From contig CALFDU010000040.1 of assembly GCA_937950315.1 (NCBI GenBank), forward strand, positions 24,334 through 88,333: a DNA stretch of 64,000 bases, read 5' to 3'. Below, piece after piece: positions 36,075 through 44,156 of the stretch. Origin of the DNA: an uncultured Saprospiraceae bacterium (GTDB lineage: Bacteria > Bacteroidota > Bacteroidia > Chitinophagales > Saprospiraceae). Position 1 is the first letter of the stretch. Every line of letters starts with the position of its first letter. Position numbers and translations under genes: made by a program. Below the pieces are notes generated by a model. That model searched no databases. It was not told where the DNA came from and saw only the letters and a program-made list of their open reading frames with translations.

Positions 36075-37553
36075 TTAATTTTGAAATTCAAAACAACCGA
36101 CATCGTACGCTCCGTCACTCCTTAAATTGCCATCGAAATCACTTGTCACAAAAGGCAAGTTCCTTCCGGCATTGATCGGTAGGGACATGGTGTCGAGTCT
36201 AAAGTCATATTCGTCCATATTGATAAATAGAGTATCCTTTGCTGGATTGTTTAAGCAATCCGTACAGTTGTTAAAGAAATCAGGAAATCTTTCTGGTTCC
36301 AGCAATTCATCTACTTGCACAAAACAGTTTTCCATTCGATAAGTAAATTGACTCGGATCCTCCGGCGCCGCATCTGCAAATGCAATTTCATCAGGCTCAT
36401 TACCTAAAATCAAGCAGTTCCTTAGAATCGCATTCATTGGAAATTGATTGATCAACGAACAACCCATATTCAAGCACTCAAAGTTTGCCAATTGCAAAGC
36501 CTCGTCTTGGTTGTTGTAATTCACCATTGTGCAATTATTTAATTCATAATTTCCTCCAAATTCAGCAGCTATCGCTGCACCTCCATTATTGTGCATCAAG
36601 CAATTTTCCATATAGATGTCCGCATGCCTCGCAATGATTCCACTCGCTCCTGTATGTCCAAACTCACAAGCAATAAATGAAGCCGTAGAATTTGAATCCA
36701 CCCTCACACCTGTCAATGAATGTCTGATGGTGGTGTGTTCCATAAGGTTTCCTCTACTGCCATCTAGTACAACACCAAACCATTGGCCAGGTACATCTTG
36801 AAAATCTTCCTCCAGACGATCTGATAATATTGTTACGGGCTCCTCCTCTGTTCCTTCACTTCTTATTATTCCGTTTTCTAAGAAATAGATTAAGCCAGAA
36901 GTATACACACCAAAATCATTGATCGCCACACCTCCATGCACATATATTTCGGTACCTGGTGGCAATACCAAAGTACATTCATCGATGAACAGACTTCCAT
37001 AAATCACATATGGTTTTGGATCATCCCACACCACTTCTCCAAAATCACAACTCAGTACCGCAATTCCACTTGGACTCCGACTTTCTATCCCAGGTACATA
37101 ATTGGCGTCCTGACCCCAGGCAATCAATTTAACCCGTGTCACTGCCCCGTCCACCGTAATGTCAATCATGTCCTCTAGAAAGTATGGACTGATTTCCAAT
37201 GTCTGATTTGGGTCAACCGTCGCTTCCACAAAAACATACAAACTATCTCTTGCGCCAATCCTCACATTCTCGGCTGTGCTTCCCGGCGTCCCATCTACAT
37301 TGATTCTAAAGTGACCAGTCCGATCAACCAAATTGATTTCGTCAACCATTATTGCCTGTTCTTCATCATTGTAAATTTTGAAAAACTTGGTTGTGGTCCC
37401 ACGTTGAGTAAAGACTGTATCAAATGTAATGGTGTCTGTTGATATAGATATCATTGCATTGTCGCCCGTAAATATTGGCTCATCTCTACATGAGTTGAAC
37501 AAAAGCCCCATAAGAACAAGCGCAAAAATCCAACTGATCAATTTAACTTTCAT
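36075..37553 (-). CDS. Right-handed parallel beta-helix lipoprotein
   Basis: A 492-residue lipoprotein with lipobox FNSC. After about 100 residues of a domain resembling choice-of-anchor/Ig-like folds (TDTITFDTVFTQRGTTTKFFKIYN, quoted as FDTVFTQRG), the centre (about 190-400) has short repeats typical of right-handed parallel beta-helices: VHGGVAINDFG, MEHTTIRHSLTGVRVDS, MENCLMHNNGGAAIAAEFGGNYELNNC. The end VGCFEFQN follows a choice-of-anchor-Q-like layout (SDGAYDVGCFEF). A surface polysaccharide-binding or structural role is likely, and no catalytic signature of lyases is seen. First gene of the operon with the duplicated lipoproteins. Confidence 0.8.
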   Translation of the reverse strand: MKVKLISWIFALVLMGLLFNSCRDEPIFTGDNAMISISTDTITFDTVFTQRGTTTKFFKIYNDEEQAIMVDEINLVDRTGHFRINVDGTPGSTAENVRIGARDSLYVFVEATVDPNQTLEISPYFLEDMIDITVDGAVTRVKLIAWGQDANYVPGIESRSPSGIAVLSCDFGEVVWDDPKPYVIYGSLFIDECTLVLPPGTEIYVHGGVAINDFGVYTSGLIYFLENGIIRSEGTEEEPVTILSDRLEEDFQDVPGQWFGVVLDGSRGNLMEHTTIRHSLTGVRVDSNSTASFIACEFGHTGASGIIARHADIYMENCLMHNNGGAAIAAEFGGNYELNNCTMVNYNNQDEALQLANFECLNMGCSLINQFPMNAILRNCLILGNEPDEIAFADAAPEDPSQFTYRMENCFVQVDELLEPERFPDFFNNCTDCLNNPAKDTLFINMDEYDFRLDTMSLPINAGRNLPFVTSDFDGNLRSDGAYDVGCFEFQN

Positions 37554-37637
37554 AGATATCTAACGATTAGTTGCACAAGTTAGTTGGAATTGGATAAAAA
37601 ATACCTAAAAAACCACCGTCAATGTCTAGAAAACGCC

Positions 37638-38327
37638 CTAATCATTGAAGATAAAAAAGCCAAATCCACCTGGATCACGAAGTATGACATTATCCACAAT
37701 TCCTTCCTTGTTGAAGTGCGTAATCTCCTGCGTAATCGGAATTCCAGCCTCTTTAATTTTTGCGATCACCGGTATATTTTGGCCACTGTTGAAGTAGGTC
37801 AGCGAAGGATTAAAAAAGAGATGTGGGCAACTTTCCGGATTCATAAAACTGATACCAAAACCTCCTTCATTTTTGTACTCCACCCATCCTTGTTCTACTG
37901 CACCATTCTCGTGGCGGAACCCTAACTCGCTCCATATTTTGATCGATTTTGCGATGTCAACGGTCTCGAGACTTACGCCTGCATAAGCACCTAGTGTAGC
38001 GTATGATTTTTCCGCTTGCGCAAATGTTATAGGAGCAGTTCCTTCCACCAGATAGATCCAAACATTGCTCGGATCACTCAACAAATATCCCTCATCAGTC
38101 TTTCGGATATGAGTGATTGTTTTTAGCTGGGCGACTGTTGTATCCCATTCTTCTCGGTATACTTTTATTCCCGCTCTCGCAAATGGTTGATCGTTGATTT
38201 CGATGAGCACTTTGCCATCTGTAACAAAGATTTTATCCTCAGATTCTACTTGCTCAAAATTCAATTTTAAGTAAAATTCTAAGGATTTATTTAAGTTTCC
38301 ACTTGGACTTTGAATATGGGCCTGCAT
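37638..38327 (-). CDS. Two-domain VOC family protein
   Basis: A 229-residue protein of two vicinal-oxygen-chelate modules. The first starts at AHIQSPSGNLNKSLEFYLKL (quoted from A3) and the second at AGVSLETVDIAKSIKIWSELGF near 128-149. The end DNVILRDPGGFGFFIFND resembles the final metal-bearing strand. Which chemistry it performs is not clear, and conserved glyoxalase metal ligands are only partly visible. ATG 38327 gives the family-like start; the frame extends upstream to 38363 without support. It lies 84 nt upstream of the beta-helix gene on the same strand. Confidence 0.75.
   Translation of the reverse strand: MQAHIQSPSGNLNKSLEFYLKLNFEQVESEDKIFVTDGKVLIEINDQPFARAGIKVYREEWDTTVAQLKTITHIRKTDEGYLLSDPSNVWIYLVEGTAPITFAQAEKSYATLGAYAGVSLETVDIAKSIKIWSELGFRHENGAVEQGWVEYKNEGGFGISFMNPESCPHLFFNPSLTYFNSGQNIPVIAKIKEAGIPITQEITHFNKEGIVDNVILRDPGGFGFFIFND
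38013..38025 (+). repeat. Short dispersed element variant CGCTTGCGCAAAT
   Basis: A coding occurrence (inside the VOC gene) of the GC-rich core followed by GCAAAT. A near match is at 39263-39278 in the opposite orientation between two glycosyltransferase genes. Confidence 0.35.
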
Positions 38328-38455
38328 TTTTTGATTTAATTTTTTGTGAGTCTTGAATCCCAAAATATACTTTATAATGCTCTTTTTAACCGTTTCTTGC
38401 CCTGTTTTGGCTAATATTTGTCCTATCTACTTCATTTATAAGTCCTCAATAAAAC

Positions 38456-38463
38456 TAACTTTG
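38456..38463 (+). promoter_or_regulatory. -7 element directly in front of a GTG start
   Basis: TAACTTTG lies 4 nt before the GTG at 38468, the same spacing as in front of rbfA and tetR. It predicts a leaderless mRNA for the DPM1-like glycosyltransferase. No well-spaced TTG was found. Confidence 0.55.
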
Positions 38464-38467
38464 CCGC

Positions 38468-39163
38468 GTGAAAAGCAAACCAATCATAGATGTTATTATA
38501 CCAGCATACAATGAAGAAGAATCCATTGGTAAGGTAGTCCGTGATATTCCCACAGAATGGGTCAGAGATATTGTGGTCTGTAACAATAACAGCAAAGACA
38601 ATACTAGGGCTGTGGCAGAAGAAGCAGGAGCAACAGTTGTTGACCAGCCTCAACCAGGCTATGGTTCTGCTTGTCTGAAAGGGATGGAGTTCATTGCTTC
38701 CAAAGAGGTATTGCCTGATATCATTGTTTTTGTTGACGGAGATTATTCTGATCATCCAGAACAATTACCTGATGTTGTTAAACCTATCATAGAAGATGCT
38801 GTGGATATGGTAATTGGCTCGAGGGTATCGGGAGATTTAGAAAAAGGAGCGATGATGCCACAACAGATTTTTGGTAATTGGTTGGCAACGAGTTTGATTA
38901 AGTTTTTTTACTCATATGAGTTCACAGACCTTGGTCCATTTAGGGCGATTCGATATGATAAGTTGATGGACATTAATATGGAAGATCCAGATTTTGGATG
39001 GACTGTAGAGATGCAAGTAAAAGCGGCCAAGCTCAAATTAAATTGTGTGGAAGTTCCAGTAAAATATAGAAAGCGTATTGGTGTATCCAAAGTATCAGGG
39101 ACAATAAGAGGAACTGTCTTGGCAGGTCACAAGATACTTTGGACCATATTTAAGCTACTTTAA
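38468..39163 (+). CDS. GT2 glycosyltransferase, dolichol/polyprenyl-phosphate mannosyltransferase-like
   Basis: A 231-residue inverting GT-A enzyme. VIIPAYNEEESIGKVV near 9-24 and the DGD motif at Asp90-Asp92 are the nucleotide-sugar site; EMQVKAAKLKLNCVEVPVKYRKRIGVSKVSGT (quoted in part as VPVKYRKRIGVSK) is the C-terminal DPM1-like region. It probably transfers a sugar to a polyprenyl phosphate, feeding the GT-C enzyme at 40817. There are no transmembrane helices. The start is GTG, 4 nt after a -7 box. Confidence 0.9.
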   Translation: MKSKPIIDVIIPAYNEEESIGKVVRDIPTEWVRDIVVCNNNSKDNTRAVAEEAGATVVDQPQPGYGSACLKGMEFIASKEVLPDIIVFVDGDYSDHPEQLPDVVKPIIEDAVDMVIGSRVSGDLEKGAMMPQQIFGNWLATSLIKFFYSYEFTDLGPFRAIRYDKLMDINMEDPDFGWTVEMQVKAAKLKLNCVEVPVKYRKRIGVSKVSGTIRGTVLAGHKILWTIFKLL

Positions 39164-39262
39164 TTGTTAAAGTTGGCCTATTTTATGCCTTTTTGTTTAA
39201 AAAGAGCAATCGGCTAATCAAAGCTTGTCTTGAATGATACCATTTCTTGAGTGAAACTTTTT

Positions 39263-39278
39263 AATATTTGCGCAAGCA
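39263..39278 (-). repeat. Short dispersed element variant GCTTGCGCAAATATTA
   Basis: On the minus strand this gives GCTTGCGCAAATATT, a member of the GCAAAT-edged set. It lies in the 162-nt gap between two glycosyltransferase genes. Confidence 0.4.
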
Positions 39279-39325
39279 AATAAGCACAGAAACTTATTAA
39301 AGCGAAATTTAAAATAATATAAAGG

Positions 39326-40807
39326 ATGACAGTAATTGAAGTAATAGGATATATGGTCTTTGGGATCTACCTAACCGGGTTGATTTTTATCACCATATTT
39401 TGCCTGATGCAATTTCATTTATTGGTGAAATATAAATTAAGGAATGTGAGAGAAATCAAGAAGCCAGAAGGTGAAGATTTCTTGCCAAAGGTCACGATTC
39501 AATTACCTATTTTCAATGAACAATATGTTGTCGAACGTCTGATTGATAATATCTGTGAGTTGGATTATCCAAAAGAAAAACTGCAGATTCATATCCTTGA
39601 TGATTCTACAGATGAGACTGTTGACATTACAGCCAAGAAAGTGGAGGAATATAAAGCCAAAGGTTTTGATATTGAACAGATTACAAGGGTAGATAGAGTA
39701 GGTTACAAAGCAGGGGCACTTAAGGAGGCAATGAAATTTTGTGATTCTGATTTCGTAGCCATTTTTGATGCAGATTTTCTTCCTGAAAAAGATTTCTTGA
39801 AAAAGACAATGCCATTCTTTAAGAATGATAAGATCGGAGTAGTACAGACTAGATGGGGACATATCAACCAAAACTATTCTTTACTGACTGAACTACAAGC
39901 ATTCCAATTGAATGTTCACTTTACTGTTGAGCAAAAAGGAAGGTACAAGGGTAATTATTTGTTGCAGTTCAATGGAACGGCTGGGGTATGGAGGTCACAG
40001 TGTATTGATGAAGCAGGTGGATGGGAAGCAGATACGTTGACAGAGGATCTTGACTTGAGTTATAGAGCACAGTTGAAAGGTTGGGAGATTATCTTTTTAG
40101 AAGATGTATTGGCACCAGCAGAATTACCAGCAGAAATGCACGGACTGAAATCACAACAGTTTAGATGGATGAAGGGTGGAGCAGAGACTGCAAGAAAAAT
40201 ATTGCCTACAATTTGGAAATCGGATCTTGGTTTAGTAGAAAAATTTCATGCAACCTCTCACTTGTTAAGCAGTAGTGTATTTTTATTTATTTTCATCATT
40301 GGTGTATTTTCAGTTCCATTGATTTACTTGATGGGTAAAATAAACTTTAGCTTTGATATCCTTGGGGTATTCATGATCAGTTTGCTTTCCATTAGTATCA
40401 TATATTTTGTAGCCAATGTGCAGACCGCCTGGAAAGGGCAATCACTCACAAAAAAAATATTTAAGTTTATTGTTTTATTCCCTGTGTTCTTGTCGTTGTC
40501 TATGGGACTTTCTCTTCATAATTCTATCGCAGTAATGCAAGGATATAGAGGTAAGAAATCTGCATTCATCAGAACACCCAAGTTCAATATTGTCAACCTA
40601 CAGGATAAGTTCAACAAAGGTAAATATCGTAAGACAAGAATATCATTTGCTACAATCATGGAAGGGGTGCTTTCACTTTATTTCATGTTGGCCGTGGTGG
40701 CTGCGATTTATACAGGTATGACAGCTTTGGTGATCTATCATTCGGCTTTGGCAATCGGCTTTGGTACTATTTTTTACTATTCAATCAGACATTTACAGAA
40801 TTCGTAA
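39326..40807 (+). CDS. Processive GT2 glycosyltransferase, cellulose synthase-like (CslA type)
   Basis: A 493-residue membrane polysaccharide synthase. One N-terminal helix (6-30) precedes a cytosolic GT domain with the D,D,D,QxxRW signature: Asp92/93 (LDDST), DAD at 148-150, TED at 239-241 and QQFRW at 277-281. Four or five helices follow (about 305-480), forming the export channel. It resembles CslA/glucomannan synthases more than BcsA and lacks a PilZ domain. The product is probably a beta-linked exopolysaccharide. The downstream GT-C gene begins 9 nt after its stop. Confidence 0.9.
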   Translation: MTVIEVIGYMVFGIYLTGLIFITIFCLMQFHLLVKYKLRNVREIKKPEGEDFLPKVTIQLPIFNEQYVVERLIDNICELDYPKEKLQIHILDDSTDETVDITAKKVEEYKAKGFDIEQITRVDRVGYKAGALKEAMKFCDSDFVAIFDADFLPEKDFLKKTMPFFKNDKIGVVQTRWGHINQNYSLLTELQAFQLNVHFTVEQKGRYKGNYLLQFNGTAGVWRSQCIDEAGGWEADTLTEDLDLSYRAQLKGWEIIFLEDVLAPAELPAEMHGLKSQQFRWMKGGAETARKILPTIWKSDLGLVEKFHATSHLLSSSVFLFIFIIGVFSVPLIYLMGKINFSFDILGVFMISLLSISIIYFVANVQTAWKGQSLTKKIFKFIVLFPVFLSLSMGLSLHNSIAVMQGYRGKKSAFIRTPKFNIVNLQDKFNKGKYRKTRISFATIMEGVLSLYFMLAVVAAIYTGMTALVIYHSALAIGFGTIFYYSIRHLQNS

Positions 40808-40816
40808 ATTGGTCTG

Positions 40817-42148
40817 ATGAATTGGAAGTTTCTCTTGGCTGGAGTAGTCTACGTGGTGGCATTCGCCATCTTGATGTTACATTGTCAGCAAGCAGAATTT
40901 CAAGACATCATCATTCATTTTGGATTGGCATTTGTGCCTTACTTGTACCTCGTTTTTTCAAAAGAAAAATTTTCTTTCTATGGGCTGTTGTCATTGGGTA
41001 TCTTACTCAGATTGATTGCAGTTTATGTCTTCCCCAATTTGTCAGATGATATCTATCGTTTTTTCTGGGATGGAAATCTATGGGCAGATGGCATACATCC
41101 ATTTGATTTTACACCTTCCCAGTTGATGCAACAAGGCGTCTTGGATGAAAAATACAATTCCGTTTTCAACTTACTAAACTCCAAAGACTACTACACCATT
41201 TATCCTCCGGTTTGTCAGTGGATGTTTTACATGAGTAGTATGATTGGTGGCACCGTGAAAGGAACAGCTATTGTAATGAAGATCTTTTATCTGATCGTGG
41301 ATGTAATGACTGTTTTTGGTTTAAGTAAGATTTTAGAGCACGTAGGTAAGGATAGAAATTGGGCTTTTGTGTATTTTTTAAATCCATTGATCATTACTGA
41401 ATTGATTGGAAACATTCATGCTGAGGCCTTGATGGTGGGTGGCATGGTGTGGATGGCATATTTTCTGATCAAGCAAAAATATTGGAAGGCCGGTATTTTT
41501 TATGGCATTGCGATTGCAAGCAAAATTCTTCCTTTTTTAATTGGTCCATTGCTTTTGTTTTATCTAGTGAAGAAGAAAGCTTGGTTTGGCTTTTTCCTAT
41601 CTTCTGGTTTGTTTGTATTGATCAGTTTTGGCTTGATGCTTAAGGGTTCTGATTTATCCCATTTAATGAGTTCTATCAATCTTTATTTCCAGTCCTTTGA
41701 ATTCAACGCAAGCATATATTATGTTTCAAGATGGCTTGGCTATTTTAGGAAAGGATATAATATGATAGGAGTTATCGGGCCTTTGCTGGCTATGATCAGT
41801 GTAGGATTGATACTGTGGTTTTCTTTTTCAGTTTATAGAAAGGATAAATTTGATGCGCAAGAACGCAACAAGGATATAAAACTGCTGTGTTTGATCTCTC
41901 TGTTGTATGTCCTGTATCTTTTGTTTAGCACAACGATACATCCATGGTATCTAGCTGTTCCCATTGCCTTTGCTGTTTTTAATCCCAAGCTGTTATATCC
42001 AATTGTACTTTGGTCCTTGCTGGTGATGCTTTCTTATTCTGCATACGATACCAATCCAGTGCAAGAACATCCATGGATTTTAGCGATTGAATACGGATTA
42101 CTATTCCTCAGTTTTAAATTTCTAAGAATAAATTCTGAAGAAATGTAG
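40817..42148 (+). CDS. GT-C fold mannosyltransferase-like membrane glycosyltransferase
   Basis: A 443-residue protein with about 10-12 helices. LSDDIYRFFWDGNLWADGIHPF near 76-97 (quoted as DDIYRFFWDG and WADGIHPF) is the periplasmic loop with the catalytic-type Asp residues of polyprenyl-phosphate-mannose-dependent GT-C enzymes, and GIAIASKILPFLIGP near 231-245 is another shared segment. It would use a lipid-phosphate sugar possibly made by the DPM1-like GT2. It lies 9 nt after the CslA-like gene, so the two should be co-transcribed. Confidence 0.82.
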   Translation: MNWKFLLAGVVYVVAFAILMLHCQQAEFQDIIIHFGLAFVPYLYLVFSKEKFSFYGLLSLGILLRLIAVYVFPNLSDDIYRFFWDGNLWADGIHPFDFTPSQLMQQGVLDEKYNSVFNLLNSKDYYTIYPPVCQWMFYMSSMIGGTVKGTAIVMKIFYLIVDVMTVFGLSKILEHVGKDRNWAFVYFLNPLIITELIGNIHAEALMVGGMVWMAYFLIKQKYWKAGIFYGIAIASKILPFLIGPLLLFYLVKKKAWFGFFLSSGLFVLISFGLMLKGSDLSHLMSSINLYFQSFEFNASIYYVSRWLGYFRKGYNMIGVIGPLLAMISVGLILWFSFSVYRKDKFDAQERNKDIKLLCLISLLYVLYLLFSTTIHPWYLAVPIAFAVFNPKLLYPIVLWSLLVMLSYSAYDTNPVQEHPWILAIEYGLLFLSFKFLRINSEEM

Positions 42149-42195
42149 TGCCTCCCAATACCTATTCTTACCTTAATAGCAAGAATTAATATACC

Positions 42196-43302
42196 ATGCT
42201 AATAGATAAGATAGAAATCACTCCCATTCAGATTGAGTTGACTGAACCCTTTGTTATCTCCAAAGGTCCATTAACCCATGCTCGAAACACCCTTGTCAGA
42301 ATATATACCAACGATGGAAATGTTGGAGTAGGAGAGTGCTGTCCATACCGAACCATCCACGGAGAGACCCAACAAGGGACCGTTGCTGCAGGAAAAGATC
42401 TAGCGCAAATTTTGATAGGAGAGGATGCTCGTGAGATCCGACGCATCATAAAAAAGATAGATAAGTCTCTTGCTGGAAATGCATCTATCAAGGCAGCATT
42501 TGATATGGCATTGTACGATCTAAATGCCAAAGCGGTTGGGCTGCCGTTGTATAGATATTTGCAAGGTGATAATGATAAGAAAATATATACGGACATGACT
42601 GTCAGTCTTCTTGAGAAGTCCAAGATGGCCAAGAAAGCACGCAAGTTTGTTGAAGATGGATTTCCAGTGCTAAAAGTAAAACTTGGCGAAAATGCAAGAA
42701 AGGACATAGAAAGGATGATTGCCATCAGACAAGAAATCGGAATGGAGATGGACATCCGAATCGATGCCAACCAAGGGTGGAATTACTATGAAGCCATTCA
42801 CGCCTTGGATGGTATGGCTGAATTAAATATTCAGCATTGCGAAGCGCCACTTCCTGCTGGAGACTTTATAGGAAGAGAAAAATTGAATGGAGTCAGTCCG
42901 ATTCCAATCATGGGTGATGAGTCTGTTTTTTCTCATCAAGATGCCTACAGGAATCTTGCAGTTGATACCATTGATTTGATCAATATAAAGTTGGGTAAAT
43001 CTGGAGGAATCTGTCATGCGATGAAGATCGCATCCATTGCTCAGGCAGCAGGTATTTATTGTCAAGTTGGTTCTTTCTCTGAAACAAGATTGGGCATTAC
43101 CGCTTTGACTCATTTTTCTAAAGCATGGGATAACATTATCTATTATGATCTGGACAGTCCATTGATGCAGTCAGAAGACCCTATTCAAGGTGGAATGGTC
43201 TATCACAATGATTGGGAAGTAACGGTGGATGAAACGCCAGGCATCGGTGCAGATTTTGATCCGACTTTCTTGAAGAAATTTGAAAGTTTTGTGATTCAGT
43301 AA
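42196..43302 (+). CDS. Dipeptide epimerase (enolase superfamily)
   Basis: A 368-residue mandelate-racemase/muconate-lactonizing-type enzyme. The catalytic Lys pair is KVK at 160-162, metal ligands are Asp190 (DANQGW), Glu216 (EAPLP) and Asp241 (GDESV), and the second Lys lies in IKLGKSGG (265 or 268). These match L-Ala-D/L-Glu epimerase-like enzymes that racemise dipeptides from peptidoglycan. The exact dipeptide cannot be read. It is 47 nt downstream of the GT-C gene on the same strand. Confidence 0.9.
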   Translation: MLIDKIEITPIQIELTEPFVISKGPLTHARNTLVRIYTNDGNVGVGECCPYRTIHGETQQGTVAAGKDLAQILIGEDAREIRRIIKKIDKSLAGNASIKAAFDMALYDLNAKAVGLPLYRYLQGDNDKKIYTDMTVSLLEKSKMAKKARKFVEDGFPVLKVKLGENARKDIERMIAIRQEIGMEMDIRIDANQGWNYYEAIHALDGMAELNIQHCEAPLPAGDFIGREKLNGVSPIPIMGDESVFSHQDAYRNLAVDTIDLINIKLGKSGGICHAMKIASIAQAAGIYCQVGSFSETRLGITALTHFSKAWDNIIYYDLDSPLMQSEDPIQGGMVYHNDWEVTVDETPGIGADFDPTFLKKFESFVIQ

Positions 43303-43313
43303 AACGGAATATT

Positions 43314-44156
43314 TTATGTCAATTCTGTACGGCTATCTTTCATTGTCTTCTCGCTCCTAAAAGCAAAATAGTACACCAAAAAAAGACCAGGAAGAATCAA
43401 CGAACCTTCTGCTGGTCCGACTACGTGAAAGGTAACCTTGGGAGGAACAGTAGTCCAGAATCCTTCTTGCATTTCTCTGACCAACATAAACTTGTCGTCT
43501 GATGGATAAATAGAAAGCAGTGAACTTTTTACTGTTCCTAAAAACCCAAGTATTAAAGCGACCAAAGGAATGAAAAATCCCCATTTCATCTTATGGCTTG
43601 CATCTCCTGATTCCTTGATAGAAAGTGTCTTAAGCAGCAGTAAACCAAATGCTGCTCCTAGAAAATCAGTGATGATGTCATTGATGTCAAAGTAGTCAGT
43701 GCGATGCGGCGATAAATAAAAGTACTGATACCCTTCATCTATAAGTGCAATGCAAAATGCCACAAATAGCGTTACATAGTAATGTCTGATCAATCCAAAT
43801 AAAAGAATAGCACCCACAGCGTATTGTACATAGTGAACCGATTCTATGTTTATAACAAACAGAAAGCTGTTGGTTAAATAAATAAGAACAAGCGTCAATA
43901 GAATGAAAGCTCCTATCTTATTTCGTTGTGGGTGAATCATTAGTTTTTTGCGAAACAAAAAAAGAACGGCGACCAAAAATATGGATGAAACCACCAACAC
44001 GATCAAATCATAACTTGATCTAGGCATCTTAGAAAAAAGCGCATTGATATTTACTCCTACCCATTCATGAGGAAGAATAACCAAAGCATAATAAATGAAG
44101 AGTATAATTATTGCAGCTGTGCGGTGAGTCGAAAGCCAATGAACAAACTTTGTCAT
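43314..44156 (-). CDS. VanZ-like membrane protein
   Basis: A 280-residue membrane protein with about seven hydrophobic helices. It has the VanZ-type arrangement of short helices around DEGYQYFYLSPHRTDYFDINDIITDFLGAAFG (quoted in part as DINDIITDFLGAAFG, near 157-171). VanZ proteins confer low-level teicoplanin resistance in enterococci; in Bacteroidota they are widespread and unassigned. Its start overlaps the upstream PLP enzyme's stop by 4 nt, so translation is coupled. Confidence 0.8.
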   Translation of the reverse strand: MTKFVHWLSTHRTAAIIILFIYYALVILPHEWVGVNINALFSKMPRSSYDLIVLVVSSIFLVAVLFLFRKKLMIHPQRNKIGAFILLTLVLIYLTNSFLFVINIESVHYVQYAVGAILLFGLIRHYYVTLFVAFCIALIDEGYQYFYLSPHRTDYFDINDIITDFLGAAFGLLLLKTLSIKESGDASHKMKWGFFIPLVALILGFLGTVKSSLLSIYPSDDKFMLVREMQEGFWTTVPPKVTFHVVGPAEGSLILPGLFLVYYFAFRSEKTMKDSRTELT

